From positions 6,386,001-6,450,000 of the forward strand of contig NW_027480440.1 in assembly GCF_051401765.1 (NCBI RefSeq): a stretch of 64,000 nucleotides of DNA. The letters are read 5' to 3'. Made by a program: the position numbers and the translations under genes. The notes beneath the pieces are model-generated. The model was not told where the DNA came from. It ran no database searches and saw nothing but the letters and a program-made list of their open reading frames with translations. This DNA comes from Calliopsis andreniformis. Taxonomy: Eukaryota; Arthropoda; Insecta; Hymenoptera; Andrenidae. Positions 48,261-61,588 of this stretch are shown here, in pieces; position 1 is the stretch's first letter, and each line of letters opens with the position of its first letter.

Positions 48261-49075
48261 AGGATTGAGAACTCAGGGTTGAGGATTGAGGATTGACGAT
48301 TGACGATTGACGATTGAGGTTTTAGGATTGATGATTGAGAATTGAGGACTGAGTATTGGGGACTGCGGATAAAGGATTGAAGATTGAGTATTGAGAATTG
48401 AGGACTCAGGGTTGAGGATTGAGCATTGACGATTGAGGTTTGAGGATTGAAGATTGAGAATTGTGCACTCATGTTTCAAGATAGAGGATTGAGGTTGAAG
48501 TTTGAGGACTAAGGATTGATAATTGAGGATTGAGGATTGAGGATTGAGGATTGCGGATAAAGGATTGAAAATTGAGTATTGAGGCTTGAGCACTGAGGAC
48601 TGAGAATTGAGGTTTCAGGACGGTGGATTGAGGATTGAGGATTGAGAATTGAGGACTGAGTATTGAGGATTGCGGATAAAGGATTGAAGATTGAGTATTG
48701 AGGATTAAGGACTCAGGGCTGAGGATTGAGGATTGACGATTGAGGTTTGAGTATTGAAGATTGAGTATTGTGTATTTATGTTTCAAGATTGAGGATTGAG
48801 CTTGAAGTTTGAGGATTTAGGATTGATAATTGAGGATTGAGGATTGGGGATTGAGTATTGAGGATTGAAGATTGAGGATTGATGATTGATGATTGAAGAT
48901 TTAGGACTGAGGATTGCGGACTGAAGGGTGAGGATTGAGTGCTGTGAATTTATGATTGACAATTGCATATTGAGTGTTGAGGCTTGAGGACTGAGGATTG
49001 AGGATTGAGGTTTGAGGACCGAGGATTGAGGATAGAGGATTGAGAATTGAGGACTGAGTATTGAGGATTGCGGAT
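47580..49075 (+). repeat. 1.5-kb duplication, copy 1 (partner 51190-52690)
   Basis: The segment matches 51190-52690 at an offset of 3610 bp, then 3617 bp (one heptamer) in its right half. It includes the 111-bp A-box pair, the ACTCATG A-box near 48468 and the B-box near 48938. Confidence 0.87.
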
Positions 49076-49299
49076 AAAGGATTGAAGATAGAGTATTGAG
49101 GCTTGAGGTCTGAGGACTGAGGATCGAGGTTTGAGGACGGAGGATTGAGGATTGAGGATTGAGAATTGAGGACTGAGTATTGAGGATTGCGGATAAAGGA
49201 TTGAAGATTGAGTATTGAGCATTGAGGACTCAGGGTTGAGGATTGAGGATTCACGATAGAGGTTTGAGGATTGAAGATTGAGAATTGTGTATTTATGTT

Positions 49300-49800
49300 T
49301 CAAGATTGAGGATTGAGGTTGAAGTTTGAGGATTTAGGATTGATAATTGAGGATTGAGGATTGGGGATTGTGGTCTGAATATTGAGGATCGAGCATAGAG
49401 GATTGAGGATTGAGGATTTAGGTTTGACGACGGAGGATTGAAGATTGAGGATTGAGGATTGACGTTTGAGGACGGAAGATTGAGGATTGAGGATTGAGGA
49501 TTGAGGATTGGGGATTGCGGATAAAGGATTGAAAATTGAGTATTGAGGCTTGAGGACTGAGGACTGAGGATTGAGGATTGAGGATTGAGGATTGATGATT
49601 GAGGATTGAGGATTGAGGATTGAGGATTGAGGATTGAGGATTGAGGATTGAGGATTGCGGATAAAGGATTGAAAATTGAGTATTGAGGCTTGAGCACTGA
49701 GGACTGAGGATTGAGGGTTGAGGACGGAGGATTCAGGATTGAGGATTGAGAATTGAGGACTGCGTATTGAGGATTGCCGATAAAGGATTGGAGATTGAGT
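49300..49800 (+). repeat. Array segment with short pure runs
   Basis: An A-box lies near 49292, followed by variant units in the order seen at 28825-29110 and 4490-4630. No gene is visible. Confidence 0.7.
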
Positions 49801-50282
49801 ATTGAGGATTGAGGACTCAGGGTTGAGGATTTAGGATTGACGATTGAGGTTTGAGGATTGAAGATTGAGAATTGTGTATTTAAGTTTCAAGATTGAAGAT
49901 TGAGGTTGAAGTTTGAGGATTTAGGATTGATAATTGAGGATTGAGGATTGGGGATTGTGGTCTGAATATTGAGGATCGAGTATTGGGGATTGAGGATTGA
50001 GGATTCAGGTTTGACGACGGAGGATTGAAGATTGAGGATTCAGGAATGAGGTTTGAGGACGGAAGATTGAGGATTGAGGATTGAGGATTGAGGATTGAGG
50101 ATTGAGGATTGAGGATTGAGGATTGCGGATAAAGGATTGAAAATTGAGTATTGAGGCTTGAGGACTGATGACTGAGGATTGAGGATTGAGGATTGAGGAT
50201 TGATGATTGAGGATCGAGGATTGAGGATTGAGTATTGAGGATTGAAGATTGAGGATTGCGAATAAAGGATTGAAGAATGAGA
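49800..50282 (+). repeat. 482-bp tandem duplication, copy 1
   Basis: The stretch repeats exactly 482 bp later, from the ACTCAGG-GTTGAGG order through the A-box (49876) to ATTGCGA-ATAAAGG. The length is 69 heptamers minus one base, matching its single hexamer. Confidence 0.92.
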
Positions 50283-50764
50283 ATTGAGGATTGAGGACTC
50301 AGGGTTGAGGATTTAGGATTGACGATTGAGGTTTGAGGATTGAAGATTGAGAATTGTGTATTTAAGTTTCAAGATTGAAGATTGAGGTTGAAGTTTGAGG
50401 ATTTAGGATTGATAATTGAGGATTGAGGATTGGGGATTGTGGTCTGAATATTGAGGATCGAGTATTGAGGTTTGAGGATTGAGGATTCAGGTTTGACGAC
50501 GGAGGATTGAAGATTGAGGATTCAGGAATGAGGTTTGAGGACGGAAGATTGAGGATTGAAGATTGAGGATTGAGGATTGAGGATTGAGGATTGAGGATTG
50601 AGGATTGCGGATAAAGGATTGAAAATTGAGTATTGAGGCTTGAGGACTGAGGACTGAGGATTGAGGATTGAGGATTGAGGATTGATGATTGAGGATCGAG
50701 GATTGAGGATTGAGTATTGAGGATTGAAGATTGAGGATTGCGAATAAAGGATTGAAGAATGAGA
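50283..50764 (+). repeat. 482-bp tandem duplication, copy 2
   Basis: This is a direct repeat of 49800-50282, with a few substitutions such as TTTGAGG for ATTGGGG-like units near 50468 and ATTGAAG near 50557. Both copies share the uncommon AATGAGG after ATTCAGG. Confidence 0.92.
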
Positions 50765-51190
50765 ATTGAGGATTGAGGACTCAGGGTTCAGGATTGAGGA
50801 TTGACGATTGACGATTGACGATTGAGGTTTGAGGAGTGATGATTGTAGAATTGAGGACTGAGTATTGGGGACTGCGGATAAAGGATTGAAGATTGAGTAT
50901 AGAGGATTGAGGACTCAGGGTTGAGGATTGAAGATTGAGAATTGTGTACTCATGTTTCAAGATTGAGGATTGAGGTTGAAGTTTGAGGATTTAGGATTGA
51001 TAATTGGGAATTGAGGATTGAGGATTGAGGTTTGAGGATTGAAGATGGAGAATTGTGTATTCATGTTTCAAGATTGAGGACTGAGGTTGAAATTTGAGGA
51101 TCTAGGATTGATAAATGAGGATTGAGGATTGGGGTTGAGGACTGAAGATTGAGGATTGAGGATTGAGGATTGAGGATTGAGGATTGCGGA
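50765..51190 (+). repeat. Linking segment with 111-bp A-box pair and one-base slip
   Basis: This stretch holds A-boxes at 50948 and 51059, an added base near 50846 (ATTGTAGA instead of a 7-bp unit) and a 6-bp unit near 51131. It is among the places with most register change outside the usual hexamer. No gene is visible. Confidence 0.72.
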
Positions 51191-52690
51191 TTGAGGATTG
51201 AGGATTGAGAATTGAGGACTGAGTATTGAGGATTGCGGATAAAGGCTTGAAGATTGAGTGTTGAGGATTGAGGACTCAGGGTTGAGGCTTGAGGATTGAC
51301 GATAGAGGTTTGCGGATAGAAGATTGAGAATTGTGTATTCATGTTTCAAGATTGAGGATTGAGGTTGAAGTTTGAGGATTTAGGATTGATAATTGGGAAT
51401 TGAGGATTGAGGATTGAGGTTTGACGATTGAAGATTGAGAATTGTGTATTTATGTTTCAGGATTGAGGATTGAGGTTGAAGTTTGGGGATTTAGGATTAA
51501 TAATTGAGGATTGAGGATTGGGGATTGTGGTCTGAATATTGAGGATCGTGTATTGAGGATTGAGGATTAAGGATTTAGGTTTGACGACGGAGGATTGAAG
51601 ATTGAGGATTGAGGATTGAGGTTTGAGGACGGAAGATTGAGGATTGAGGATTGAGGATTGAGGACTGAGGATTGAGGATTGAGGATTGAGGATTGAGGAT
51701 TGAGGATAGAGGACTGCGGATAATGGATTGAAAATTGAGTATTGAGGCTTGAGGACTGAGGACTGAGGATTGAGGATTGAGGATTGAGGATTGACGATTG
51801 AGGATTTAGGATTCACGATTGCGTATTGAGGATTGAAGATTGAGGATTGCGGATAAAGGATTGGAGAATGAGAATTGAGGATTGAGAACTCAGGGTTGAG
51901 GATTGAGGATTGACGATTGACGATTGACGATTGAGGTTTGAGGATTGATGATTGAGAATTGAGGACTGAGTATTGGGGACTGCGGATAAAGGATTGAAGA
52001 TTGAGTATTGAGAATTGAGGACTCAGGGTTGAGGATTGAGCATTGACGATTGAGGTTTGAGGATTGAAGATTGAGAATTGTGTACTCATGTTTCAAGATA
52101 GAGGATTGAGGTTGAAGTTTGAGGACTAAGGATTGATAATTGAGGATTGAGGATTGAGGATTGAGGATTGCGGATAAAGGATTGAAAATTGAATATTGAG
52201 GCTTGAGCACTGAGGACTGAGGATTGAGGTTTCAGGACGGTGGATTGAGGATTGAGGATTGAGAATTGAGGACTGAGTATTGAGGATTGCGGATAAAGGA
52301 TTGAAGATTGAGTATTGACGATTGAGGACTCAGGGCTGAGGATTGAGGATTGACGATTGAGGTTTGAGTATTGAAGATTGAGTATTGTGTATTTATGTTT
52401 CAAGATTGAGGATTGAGCTTGAAGTTTGAGGATTTAGGATTGATAATTGAGGATTGAGGATTGGGGATTGGGTATTGAGGATTGAAGATTGAGGATTGAT
52501 GATTGATGATTGAAGATTGAGGACTGAGGATTGCGGACTGAAGGGTGAGGATTGAGTGCTGTGAATTTATGATTGCCAATTGCATATTGAGTGTTGAGGC
52601 TTGAGGACTGAGGATTGAGGATTGAGGTTTTAGGACCGAGGATTGAGGATAGAGGATTGAGAATTGAGGACTGAGAATTGAGGATTGCGG
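51190..52690 (+). repeat. 1.5-kb duplication, copy 2
   Basis: This repeats 47580-49075 and departs near 52690. The part from about 52400 onwards also resembles 14100-14530, 38.3 kb away, sharing ATTGCGG-GTAAAGG and the ATTGACG-ATAGACG order. Confidence 0.87.
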
Positions 52691-53215
52691 GTAAAGGATT
52701 GAAAACTGAGTATTGAGGATTGAGGACTCAGGGTTGAGGATTGTGGATTGACGATAGACGTTTGAGGATTGAAGATTGAGAATTGTGTATTCATGTTTCA
52801 AGATTGAAGATTGAGAATGAAGTTTGAGGATTTAGGGTTGATAATTGAGGATTGAGGATTGGGGATTGTGGACTGAATATTGAGGATCGAGTATTGATGA
52901 TTGAGGATTGAGGATTTAGGTTTGATGACGGAGGATTGAGGATTGAGGATTGAGGATTGAGGATTGAGGATTGAGGATTGAGGATTGCGGATAAAGGATT
53001 GAAGAATGAGTATTGAGGATTGAGGACTCAGGGTTGAGGATTGAGGATTGACGATTGACGATTCAGGTGTGAGGATTGAAGATTGAGAATTGTGTATTCA
53101 TGTTTCAAGATTGAGGATTGAGGTTGCAGTTTGAGGACTTAGGGTTGATAATTGAGGATTGAGGATTGCGGACTGAGGACTGAAGATTGAGGATCGAGTA
53201 TTGAGTATTGAGGAT
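52690..53215 (+). repeat. Array segment related to 56390-56880 and 60530-61020
   Basis: A-boxes lie near 52790 and 53096. The TTTGATG-ACGGAGG unit pair and the GTGTGAGG-type variant near 53068 recur near 56761 and 60909. No gene is visible. Confidence 0.72.
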
Positions 53216-54117
53216 TGAGGATTGAGGTTTGAGGACGGAAGATTGAGGACTGAGGTTTGAGAATTGTGTGTTGAGGATTGAAGATTGAGGATTGAGTATT
53301 GATGACTGAGGATTGAGGATTGAGGGTTGAGGATTGCGGGTTGATTACTGAGGGTTGAGGATTGAGGGTTGAGGATTGAGTATTGAAGATCGAAGATTGA
53401 GGATTGATGATTGATGATTGAAGATTGAGGATTGAGGATTGAGGATTGAGGGCTGAGGATTGAGGATTGAGGATTGAGGATTGATCGTTGAGGATTGAGT
53501 ATTGACGATTGAGGATTGAGAATTGAAGATTGAGTGTCGTGGAGTGAGGATTGAGGATTGAGGGTTGAAGATTGAGGATTGAGGACTGACGATTGAAGAT
53601 TCAGGACTGAGCATTGAAAACTGAGAATTAAGGATATTCTAGTGAGGATTGAAAATTGAGGATTGAGGATTGAGGATTGAGGATTAAGGGTTGAGAATTG
53701 AAGGTTGAGGATTGAGGATTGACGATAGAGGTTTGAGGATTGAAGATTGAGAATTGTGTATTCATGTTTCAAGATTGAAGATTGAGAATGAAGTTTGAGG
53801 ATTTAGGGTTGATAATTGAGGATTGAGGATTGGGGATTGTGGACAGAATATTGAGGATCGAGTATTGAGGATTGAGGATTTAGGTTTGATGACGGAGGAT
53901 TGAGGATTGAGTATTGAGGATTGAGGAATGAGGATTGAGGATTGAGGATTGCGGATAAAGGATTGAAGAATGGGTATTGAGGATTGAGGACTCAGGGTTG
54001 ATGATTGACGATTGACGATTGAGATTTGAGGATCGAAGATTGAGAATTGTGTATTCATGTTTCAAGATTGAGGATTGAGGTTGCAGTTTGAGGACTTGGG
54101 GTTGATAATTGAGGATT
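53215..54117 (+). repeat. 0.9-kb duplication, copy 1 (partner 57176-58078)
   Basis: The segment matches 57176-58078 at an offset of 3961 bp, which is 566 heptamers minus one base. It carries a C-block (53485-53645) and A-boxes near 53767 and 54054. Confidence 0.87.
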
Positions 54118-54420
54118 CTGAATAGGGGATTGAGGACTGATGATTGAGGATTGAGGACTGGGGAATGAGGGTTGAGGATCGAGGTTTGAGTATTGAGGAT
54201 TGAGGATTGCAGATTGGGGATTGACGATTGAGGTTTGAGGCTCGAGAGTTGAAGATTGTGGATTGAGGATTGAGGATTGAGGATTGCGGATTGAGGATTG
54301 AGGATTGAGAATTGTGGGTCGAGGTTTGAATATTGAAGATTGAGGTTTCAGGATTGTTGATTGAAGGTTGAAGACCGAGTGTTGAGGATCGAGTAATGAG
54401 GATTGAGGATTGAGGATTTA
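54110..54420 (+). repeat. D-block
   Basis: This is a D-block with GCTCGAG near 54240, GGGTCGA near 54316 and ACCGAGT near 54374. It differs from the 32-44 kb copies by several substitutions and is not part of the flanking duplications. Confidence 0.8.
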
Positions 54421-55015
54421 GGTTTGACGACGGAGGATTGACGATTGAGGATTGAGGATTGAGGTTTGAGGACGGAAGATTGAGGATTGATGATTGATGA
54501 TTGATGATTGAAGATTGAGGATTGAGGATAGTGGACTGAGGATTGAGAATTGAGGATTGAGTGTTGAGGATTGAGGATTGAGGATTGAGAATTGATGATT
54601 GAGGATTGAGGACAGAGGATTGAGGGTTGATAACTGAGGGTTGAGGATTGATGGTTAAGGATTGAGGATTGACTATTGAGGATTGAGGATAGAGGATTGA
54701 GGATTGAGGATTGTGGATTGAGGACTGAGTAATGGGGACTGCGGATAAAGGATTGAAGATTGAGTATTGAGGATTGAGGACTCAGGGTTGAGGATTGAGG
54801 ATTGACGATTGAGGTTTGAGGATTGAAGGTTGAGAATTGTGTACTCATGTTTCAAGATTGAGGATTGAGGTTGAAGTTTGAGGACTAAGGATTGATAATT
54901 GAGGATTGAGGATTGAGGATTGAGGATTGAGGATTGCGGATAAAGGATTGAAAATTGAGTATTGAGGCTTGAGTACTGAGGACTGAGAATTGAGGATTGA
55001 GGATTGAGGATTGAT
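54420..55015 (+). repeat. Array segment with repeated ATTGATG units
   Basis: A stretch with three consecutive ATTGATG-like units and GTGGACT near 54487-54540 recurs near 56945 and 61103. An A-box in the ACTCATG form lies near 54846. No gene is visible. Confidence 0.72.
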
Positions 55016-57440
55016 GATTGAGGATTGAGGATTGAGGATTGAGTATTGAGTATTAAAGATTGAGGATTGACGTTTAATGATTGAAGATTGAGGAATGAGG
55101 AATGCGGACTGAATGGTGAGGATTGAGTGCTGTGTATTTATGATTGACAATTGCATATTGAGTGTTGAGGCTTGAGGACTGAGGATTGAGGATTGAAGTT
55201 TGAGGACGGAGGTTTGAGGATTGAGGATTGAGAATTGAGGACTGAGTATTGAGGATTGCGATTAAAGGCTTGAAGACTGAGTGTTGATGATTGAGGACTC
55301 AGGGTTGAGGAATGAGTATTGACGATAGAGGTTTGAGGATTGAAGATTGAGAATTTGTATTCATGTTTCAAGATTGAGGATTGAGGATGAAGTTTGAGGA
55401 TTTAGGGTTGATAATTGAGGATTGAGGATTGGGGATTGTGGACTGAATATTGATGATCGAGTATTGAGGATTGAGGATTTAGGTTTGATGACGGAGGATT
55501 GAGGATTGAGTATTGAGGATTGAGGAATGAGGATTGAGGATTGAGGATTGCGGATAAAGGATTGAAGAATGAGTATTGAGGATTGAGGACTCAGGGTTGA
55601 GGATTGACGATTGACGATTGAGATTTGAGGATCGAAGATTGAGAATTGTGTATTCATGTTTCAAGAGTGAGGATTGAGGTTGCAGTTTGAGGACTTGGGG
55701 TTGATAATTGAGGATTGAGGATTGGGGATTGAGGACTGAAGATTGAGGACTGAGGATTGAGAATTGGGTGTTGAGGATTGAAGATTGAGGATTGAGTATT
55801 GATGATTGAGGATTGAGGATTGAGGATTGAGGATTGAGGGTTGATTACTGAGGGTTGAGGATTGAGGGCTGAGGATTGAGGATTGAAGATCGAAGATTGA
55901 GGATTGATGATTGATGATTGAAGATTGAGGATTGAGGATTGAGGATTGAGGACTGAGGATTGAGGATTGAGGATTGAGGATTGATGATTGAGGATTGAGG
56001 ATTGAGGATTGAGTATTGAGTATTGAAGATCGAAGATTGAGGATTGATGATTGATGATTGAAGATTGAGGATTGAGGATTGAGTATTGAGGACTGAGGAC
56101 TGAGGACTGAGGATTGAGGATTGAGGACCGAGGATTGATGATTGAGGATTGAGGATTGAGGATTGAGTATTGAGGACTGAAGATTGAGGATTGATGATTG
56201 ATGATTGAAGATTGAGGACTGAGGATTGCGGTCTGAAGGGTGAGGATTGAGTGCTGTGAATTTATGATTGACAATTGCATATTGAGTGTTGAGGCTTGAG
56301 GACTGAGGATTGAGGATTGAGGTTTTAGGACCGAGGATTGAGGATAGAGGATTGAGAATTGAGGACTGAATATTGAGGATTGCGGGTAAAGGATTGAAAA
56401 TTGAGTATTGAGGATTGAGGACTCAGGGTTGAGGATTGTGGATTGACGATAGACGTTTGAGGATTGAAGATTGAGAATTGTGTATTCATGTTTCAAGATT
56501 GAAGATTGAGAATGAAGTTTGAGGATTTAGAGTTGATAATTGAGGATTGAGGATTGGGGATTGTGGACTGAATATTGAGGATCGAGTATTGAGGATTGAG
56601 GATTGAGGATTTAGGTTTGATGACGGAGGATTGAGGATTGAGGATTGAGGATTGAGGATTGAGGATTGAGGATTGAGGATTGCGGATAAAGGATTGAAGA
56701 ATGAGTATTGAGGATTGAGGACTCAGGGTTGAGGATTGAGGATTGACGATTGACGATTCACGTGTGAGGATTGAAGATCGAGAATTGTGGATTCATGTTT
56801 CAAGATTGAGGATTGAGGTTGCAGTTTGAGGACTTAGGGTTGATAATTGAGGATTGGGGATTGCGGACTGAGGACTGAAGATTGAGGATCGAGTATTGAG
56901 TATTGAGGATTGAGGATTGAGGTTTGAGGACGGAAGATTGAGGACTGATGATTGATGATTGATGATTGAAGATTGAGGATTGAGGATAGTGGACTGAGGA
57001 TTGAGAATTGAGGATTGAGTGTTGAGGATTGAGGATTGAGGATTGAGAATTGATGATTGAGGATTGAGGACTGAGGATTGAGGGTTGATAACTGAGGGTT
57101 GAGGATTGATGGTTAAGGATTGAGGATTGACGATTGCGGATTGAGGATAGAGGATTGAGGATTGAGGATTGTGGATTGAGGATTGAGGTTTGAGGACGGA
57201 AGATTGAGGACTGAGGATTGAGATTTGTGTATTGAGGATTGAAGATTGAGGATTGAGTATTGATGACTGAGGATTGAGGATTGAGGGTTGAGGATTGCGG
57301 GTTGATTACTGAGGGTTGAGGATTGAGGGTTGAGGATTGAGTATTGAAGATCGAAGATTGAGGAATGATGATTGATGATTGAAGATTGAGGATTGAGGAT
57401 TGAGTATTGAGGACTGAGGATTGAGGATTGAGGATTGAGG
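55015..57440 (+). repeat. 2.4-kb duplication, copy 1
   Basis: The stretch repeats at 59163-61588 at an offset of 4148 bp with almost no differences. Ten register slips lie in one period, and 4148 is 594 heptamers minus ten bases. One slip is an ATTTGT 6-bp unit just before the A-box (55352), shared with 59500. One difference is a missing heptamer near 56850, present near 61005. Confidence 0.92.
55654..56496 (-). other. 280-aa minus-strand open frame, duplicated at 59802-60644, probably not a gene
   Basis: This is a TTG-started frame of SSILNPQ-type heptapeptides, apparently identical in the two 2.4-kb copies. Identity reflects recent duplication. No domain or targeting signal is visible. Confidence 0.1.
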
Positions 57441-58078
57441 ATTGATCGTTGAGGATTGAGTATTGACGATTGAGGATTGAGGATTGAAGATTGAGTGTCG
57501 TGGAGTGAGGATTAAGGATTGAGGGTTGAAGATTGAGGATTAAGGACTGACGATTGAAGATTCAGGACTGAGCATTGAAAACTGAGAATTAAGGATATTC
57601 TAGTGAGGATTGAAGATTGAGGATTGAGGATTGAGGATTGAGGATTAAGGGTTGAGAATTGAAGGTTGAGGATTGAGGATTGACGATAGAGGTTTGAGGA
57701 TTGAAGATTGAGAATTGTGTATTCATGTTTCAAGATTGAAGATTGAGAATGAAGTTTGAGGATTTAGGGTTGATAATTGAGGATTGAGGATTGGGGATTG
57801 TGGACTGAATATTGAGGATCGAGTATTGAGGATTGAGGATTTAGTTTTGATGACGGAGGATTGAGGATTGAGTATTGAGGATTGAGGAATGAGGATTGAG
57901 GATTGAGGATTGCGGATAAAGGATTGAAGAATGAGTATTGAGGATTGAGGACTCAGGGTTGAAGATTGACGATTGACGATTGAGATTTGAGGATCGAAGA
58001 TTGAGAATTGTGTATTCATGTTTCAAGATTGAGGATTGAGGTTGCAGTTTGAGGACTTGGGGTTGATAATTGAGGATT
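57176..58078 (+). repeat. 0.9-kb duplication, copy 2
   Basis: This repeats 53215-54117. Its left end overlaps the right end of the first 2.4-kb copy, so the two duplications interlock. The C-block lies at 57440-57610. Confidence 0.87.
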
Positions 58079-59163
58079 GAGGATTGGGGATTGAGGACTG
58101 AAGATTGAGGATCGAGTATTGAGTATTGAGGATTGAGGATTGAGGTTTGAGGACGGAAGATTGAGGACTGAGGATTGAGAATTGAGTGTTGAGGATTGAA
58201 GATTGAGGATTGAGTATTGATGATTGAGGATTGAGGATTGAGGATTGAGGATTGAGGGTTGATTACTGAGGGTTGAGGATTGAGGGTTGAGGATTGAGGA
58301 TTGAGGATTGAGGATTGAGGATTGAGGGTTGATTACTTAGGGTTGAGGATTGAGGTTTGAGGATTGAGGATTGAAGATCGAAGATTGAGGATTGATGATT
58401 GATGATTGAAGATTGAGGATTGAGGATTGAGGATTGAGGACTGAGGATTGAGGATTGAGGATTGAGGATTGATGATTGAGGATTGAGGATTGAGGATTGA
58501 GGATTGAGGATTGCGGATAAAGGATTGAAGAATGAGTATTGAGGATTGAGGGCTCAGGGTTGAGGATTGACGATTGACGATTGAGGTTTGAGGATCGAAG
58601 ATCGAGAATTGTGTATTCATGTTTCAAGATTGAGGATTGAGGTTGCAGTTTGAGGACTTGGGGTTGATAATTGAGGATTGAGGATTGGGGATTGAGGACT
58701 GAAGATTGAGGATCGAGTATTGAGTATTGAGGATTGAGGATTGAGGTTTGAGGACGGAAGATTGAGGACTAGGGATTGAGAATTGAGTGTTGAGGATTGA
58801 AGATTGAGGATTGAGGATTGAAGATTGAGAATTGTGTACTCATGTTTCAAGATTGAGGATTGAGGTTGAAGTTCGAGGAATTAGGATTGATAATTGGGGA
58901 TTGAGGATTGAGGATTGAGGTTTGAGGATTGAAGATTGAGAATTGTGTATTTATGTTTCAAGATTGAGGATTGAGGTTGAAGTTTGAGGATTTAGGATTG
59001 ATAATTGAGGATTGAAGTTTGGGGATTGTGGTCTGAATATTGAGGATCGAGTATTGAGCATTGGGGATAGAGGATTTAGGTTTGACAAAGGAGGATTGAA
59101 GATTGAGGATTGAGGATTGAGGTTTGAGGACGGAAGATTGAGGATTGAGGATTGAGGATTGAG
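58078..59163 (+). repeat. Linking segment between the 2.4-kb copies
   Basis: A-boxes lie near 58616, 58838 and 58949, the last two 111 bp apart. A doubled GTTGATT unit order occurs near 58258 and 58327. No gene is visible. Confidence 0.74.
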
Positions 59164-61588
59164 GATTGAGGATTGAGGATTGAGGATTGAGTATTGAGTA
59201 TTAAAGATTGAGGATTGACGTTTAATGATTGAAGATTGAGGAATGAGGAATGCGGACTGAATGGTGAGGATTGAGTGCTGTGTATTTATGATTGACAATT
59301 GCATATTGAGTGTTGAGGCTTGAGGACTGAGGATTGAGGATTGAAGTTTGAGGACGGAGGTTTGAGGATTGAGGATTGAGAATTGAGGACTGAGTATTGA
59401 GGATTGCGATTAAAGGCTTGAAGACTGAGTGTTGATGATTGAGGACTCAGGGTTGAGGAATGAGTATTGACGATAGAGGTTTGAGGATTGAAGATTGAGA
59501 ATTTGTATTCATGTTTCAAGATTGAGGATTGAGGATGAAGTTTGAGGATTTAGGGTTGATAATTGAGGATTGAGGATTGGGGATTGTGGACTGAATATTG
59601 ATGATCGAGTATTGAGGATTGAGGATTTAGGTTTGATGACGGAGGATTGAGGATTGAGTATTGAGGATTGAGGAATGAGGATTGAGGATTGAGGATTGCG
59701 GATAAAGGATTGAAGAATGAGTATTGAGGATTGAGGACTCAGGGTTGAGGATTGACGATTGACGATTGAGATTTGAGGATCGAAGATTGAGAATTGTGTA
59801 TTCATGTTTCAAGAGTGAGGATTGAGGTTGCAGTTTGAGGACTTGGGGTTGATAATTGAGGATTGAGGATTGGGGATTGAGGACTGAAGATTGAGGACTG
59901 AGGATTGAGAATTGGGTGTTGAGGATTGAAGATTGAGGATTGAGTATTGATGATTGAGGATTGAGGATTGAGGATTGAGGATTGAGGGTTGATTACTGAG
60001 GGTTGAGGATTGAGGGCTGAGGATTGAGGATTGAAGATCGAAGATTGAGGATTGATGATTGATGATTGAAGATTGAGGATTGAGGATTGAGGATTGAGGA
60101 CTGAGGATTGAGGATTGAGGATTGAGGATTGATGATTGAGGATTGAGGATTGAGGATTGAGTATTGAGTATTGAAGATCGAAGATTGAGGATTGATGATT
60201 GATGATTGAAGATTGAGGATTGAGGATTGAGTATTGAGGACTGAGGACTGAGGACTGAGGATTGAGGATTGAGGACCGAGGATTGATGATTGAGGATTGA
60301 GGATTGAGGATTGAGTATTGAGGACTGAAGATTGAGGATTGATGATTGATGATTGAAGATTGAGGACTGAGGATTGCGGTCTGAAGGGTGAGGATTGAGT
60401 GCTGTGAATTTATGATTGACAATTGCATATTGAGTGTTGAGGCTTGAGGACTGAGGATTGAGGATTGAGGTTTTAGGACCGAGGATTGAGGATAGAGGAT
60501 TGAGAATTGAGGACTGAATATTGAGGATTGCGGGTAAAGGATTGAAAATTGAGTATTGAGGATTGAGGACTCAGGGTTGAGGATTGTGGATTGACGATAG
60601 ACGTTTGAGGATTGAAGATTGAGAATTGTGTATTCATGTTTCAAGATTGAAGATTGAGAATGAAGTTTGAGGATTTAGAGTTGATAATTGAGGATTGAGG
60701 ATTGGGGATTGTGGACTGAATATTGAGGATCGAGTATTGAGGATTGAGGATTGAGGATTTAGGTTTGGTGACGGAGGATTGAGGATTGAGGATTGAGGAT
60801 TGAGGATTGAGGATTGAGGATTGAGGATTGAGGATTGCGGATAAAGGATTGAAGAATGAGTATTGAGGATTGAGGACTCAGGGTTGAGGATTGAGGATTG
60901 ACGATTGACGATTCACGTGTGAGGATTGAAGATCGAGAATTGTGGATTCATGTTTCAAGATTGAGGATTGAGGTTGCAGTTTGAGGACTTAGGGTTGATA
61001 ATTGAGGATTGAGGATTGCGGACTGAGGACTGAAGATTGAGGATCGAGTATTGAGTATTGAGGATTGAGGATTGAGGTTTGAGGACGGAAGATTGAGGAC
61101 TGATGATTGATGATTGATGATTGAAGATTGAGGATTGAGGATAGTGGACTGAGGATTGAGAATTGAGGATTGAGTGTTGAGGATTGAGGATTGAGGATTG
61201 AGAATTGATGATTGAGGATTGAGGACTGAGGATTGAGGGTTGATAACTGAGGGTTGAGGATTGATGGTTAAGGATTGAGGATTGACGATTGCGGATTGAG
61301 GATAGAGGATTGAGGATTGAGGATTGTGGATTGAGGATTGAGGTTTGAGGACGGAAGATTGAGGACTGAGGATTGAGATTTGTGTATTGAGGATTGAAGA
61401 TTGAGGATTGAGTATTGATGACTGAGGATTGAGGATTGAGGGTTGAGGATTGCGGTTTGATTACTGAGGGTTGAGGATTGAGGGTTGAGGATTGAGTATT
61501 GAAGATCGAAGATTGAGGAATGATGATTGATGATTGAAGATTGAGGATTGAGGATTGAGTATTGAGGATTGAGGATTGAGGATTGAGG
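59163..61588 (+). repeat. 2.4-kb duplication, copy 2
   Basis: This is a near-identical repeat of 55015-57440. The open frames 55654-56496 and 59802-60644 (280 aa each) appear identical, which shows how little the copies have diverged. The match ends near 61588, where the C-block of copy 1 is absent. Confidence 0.92.
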
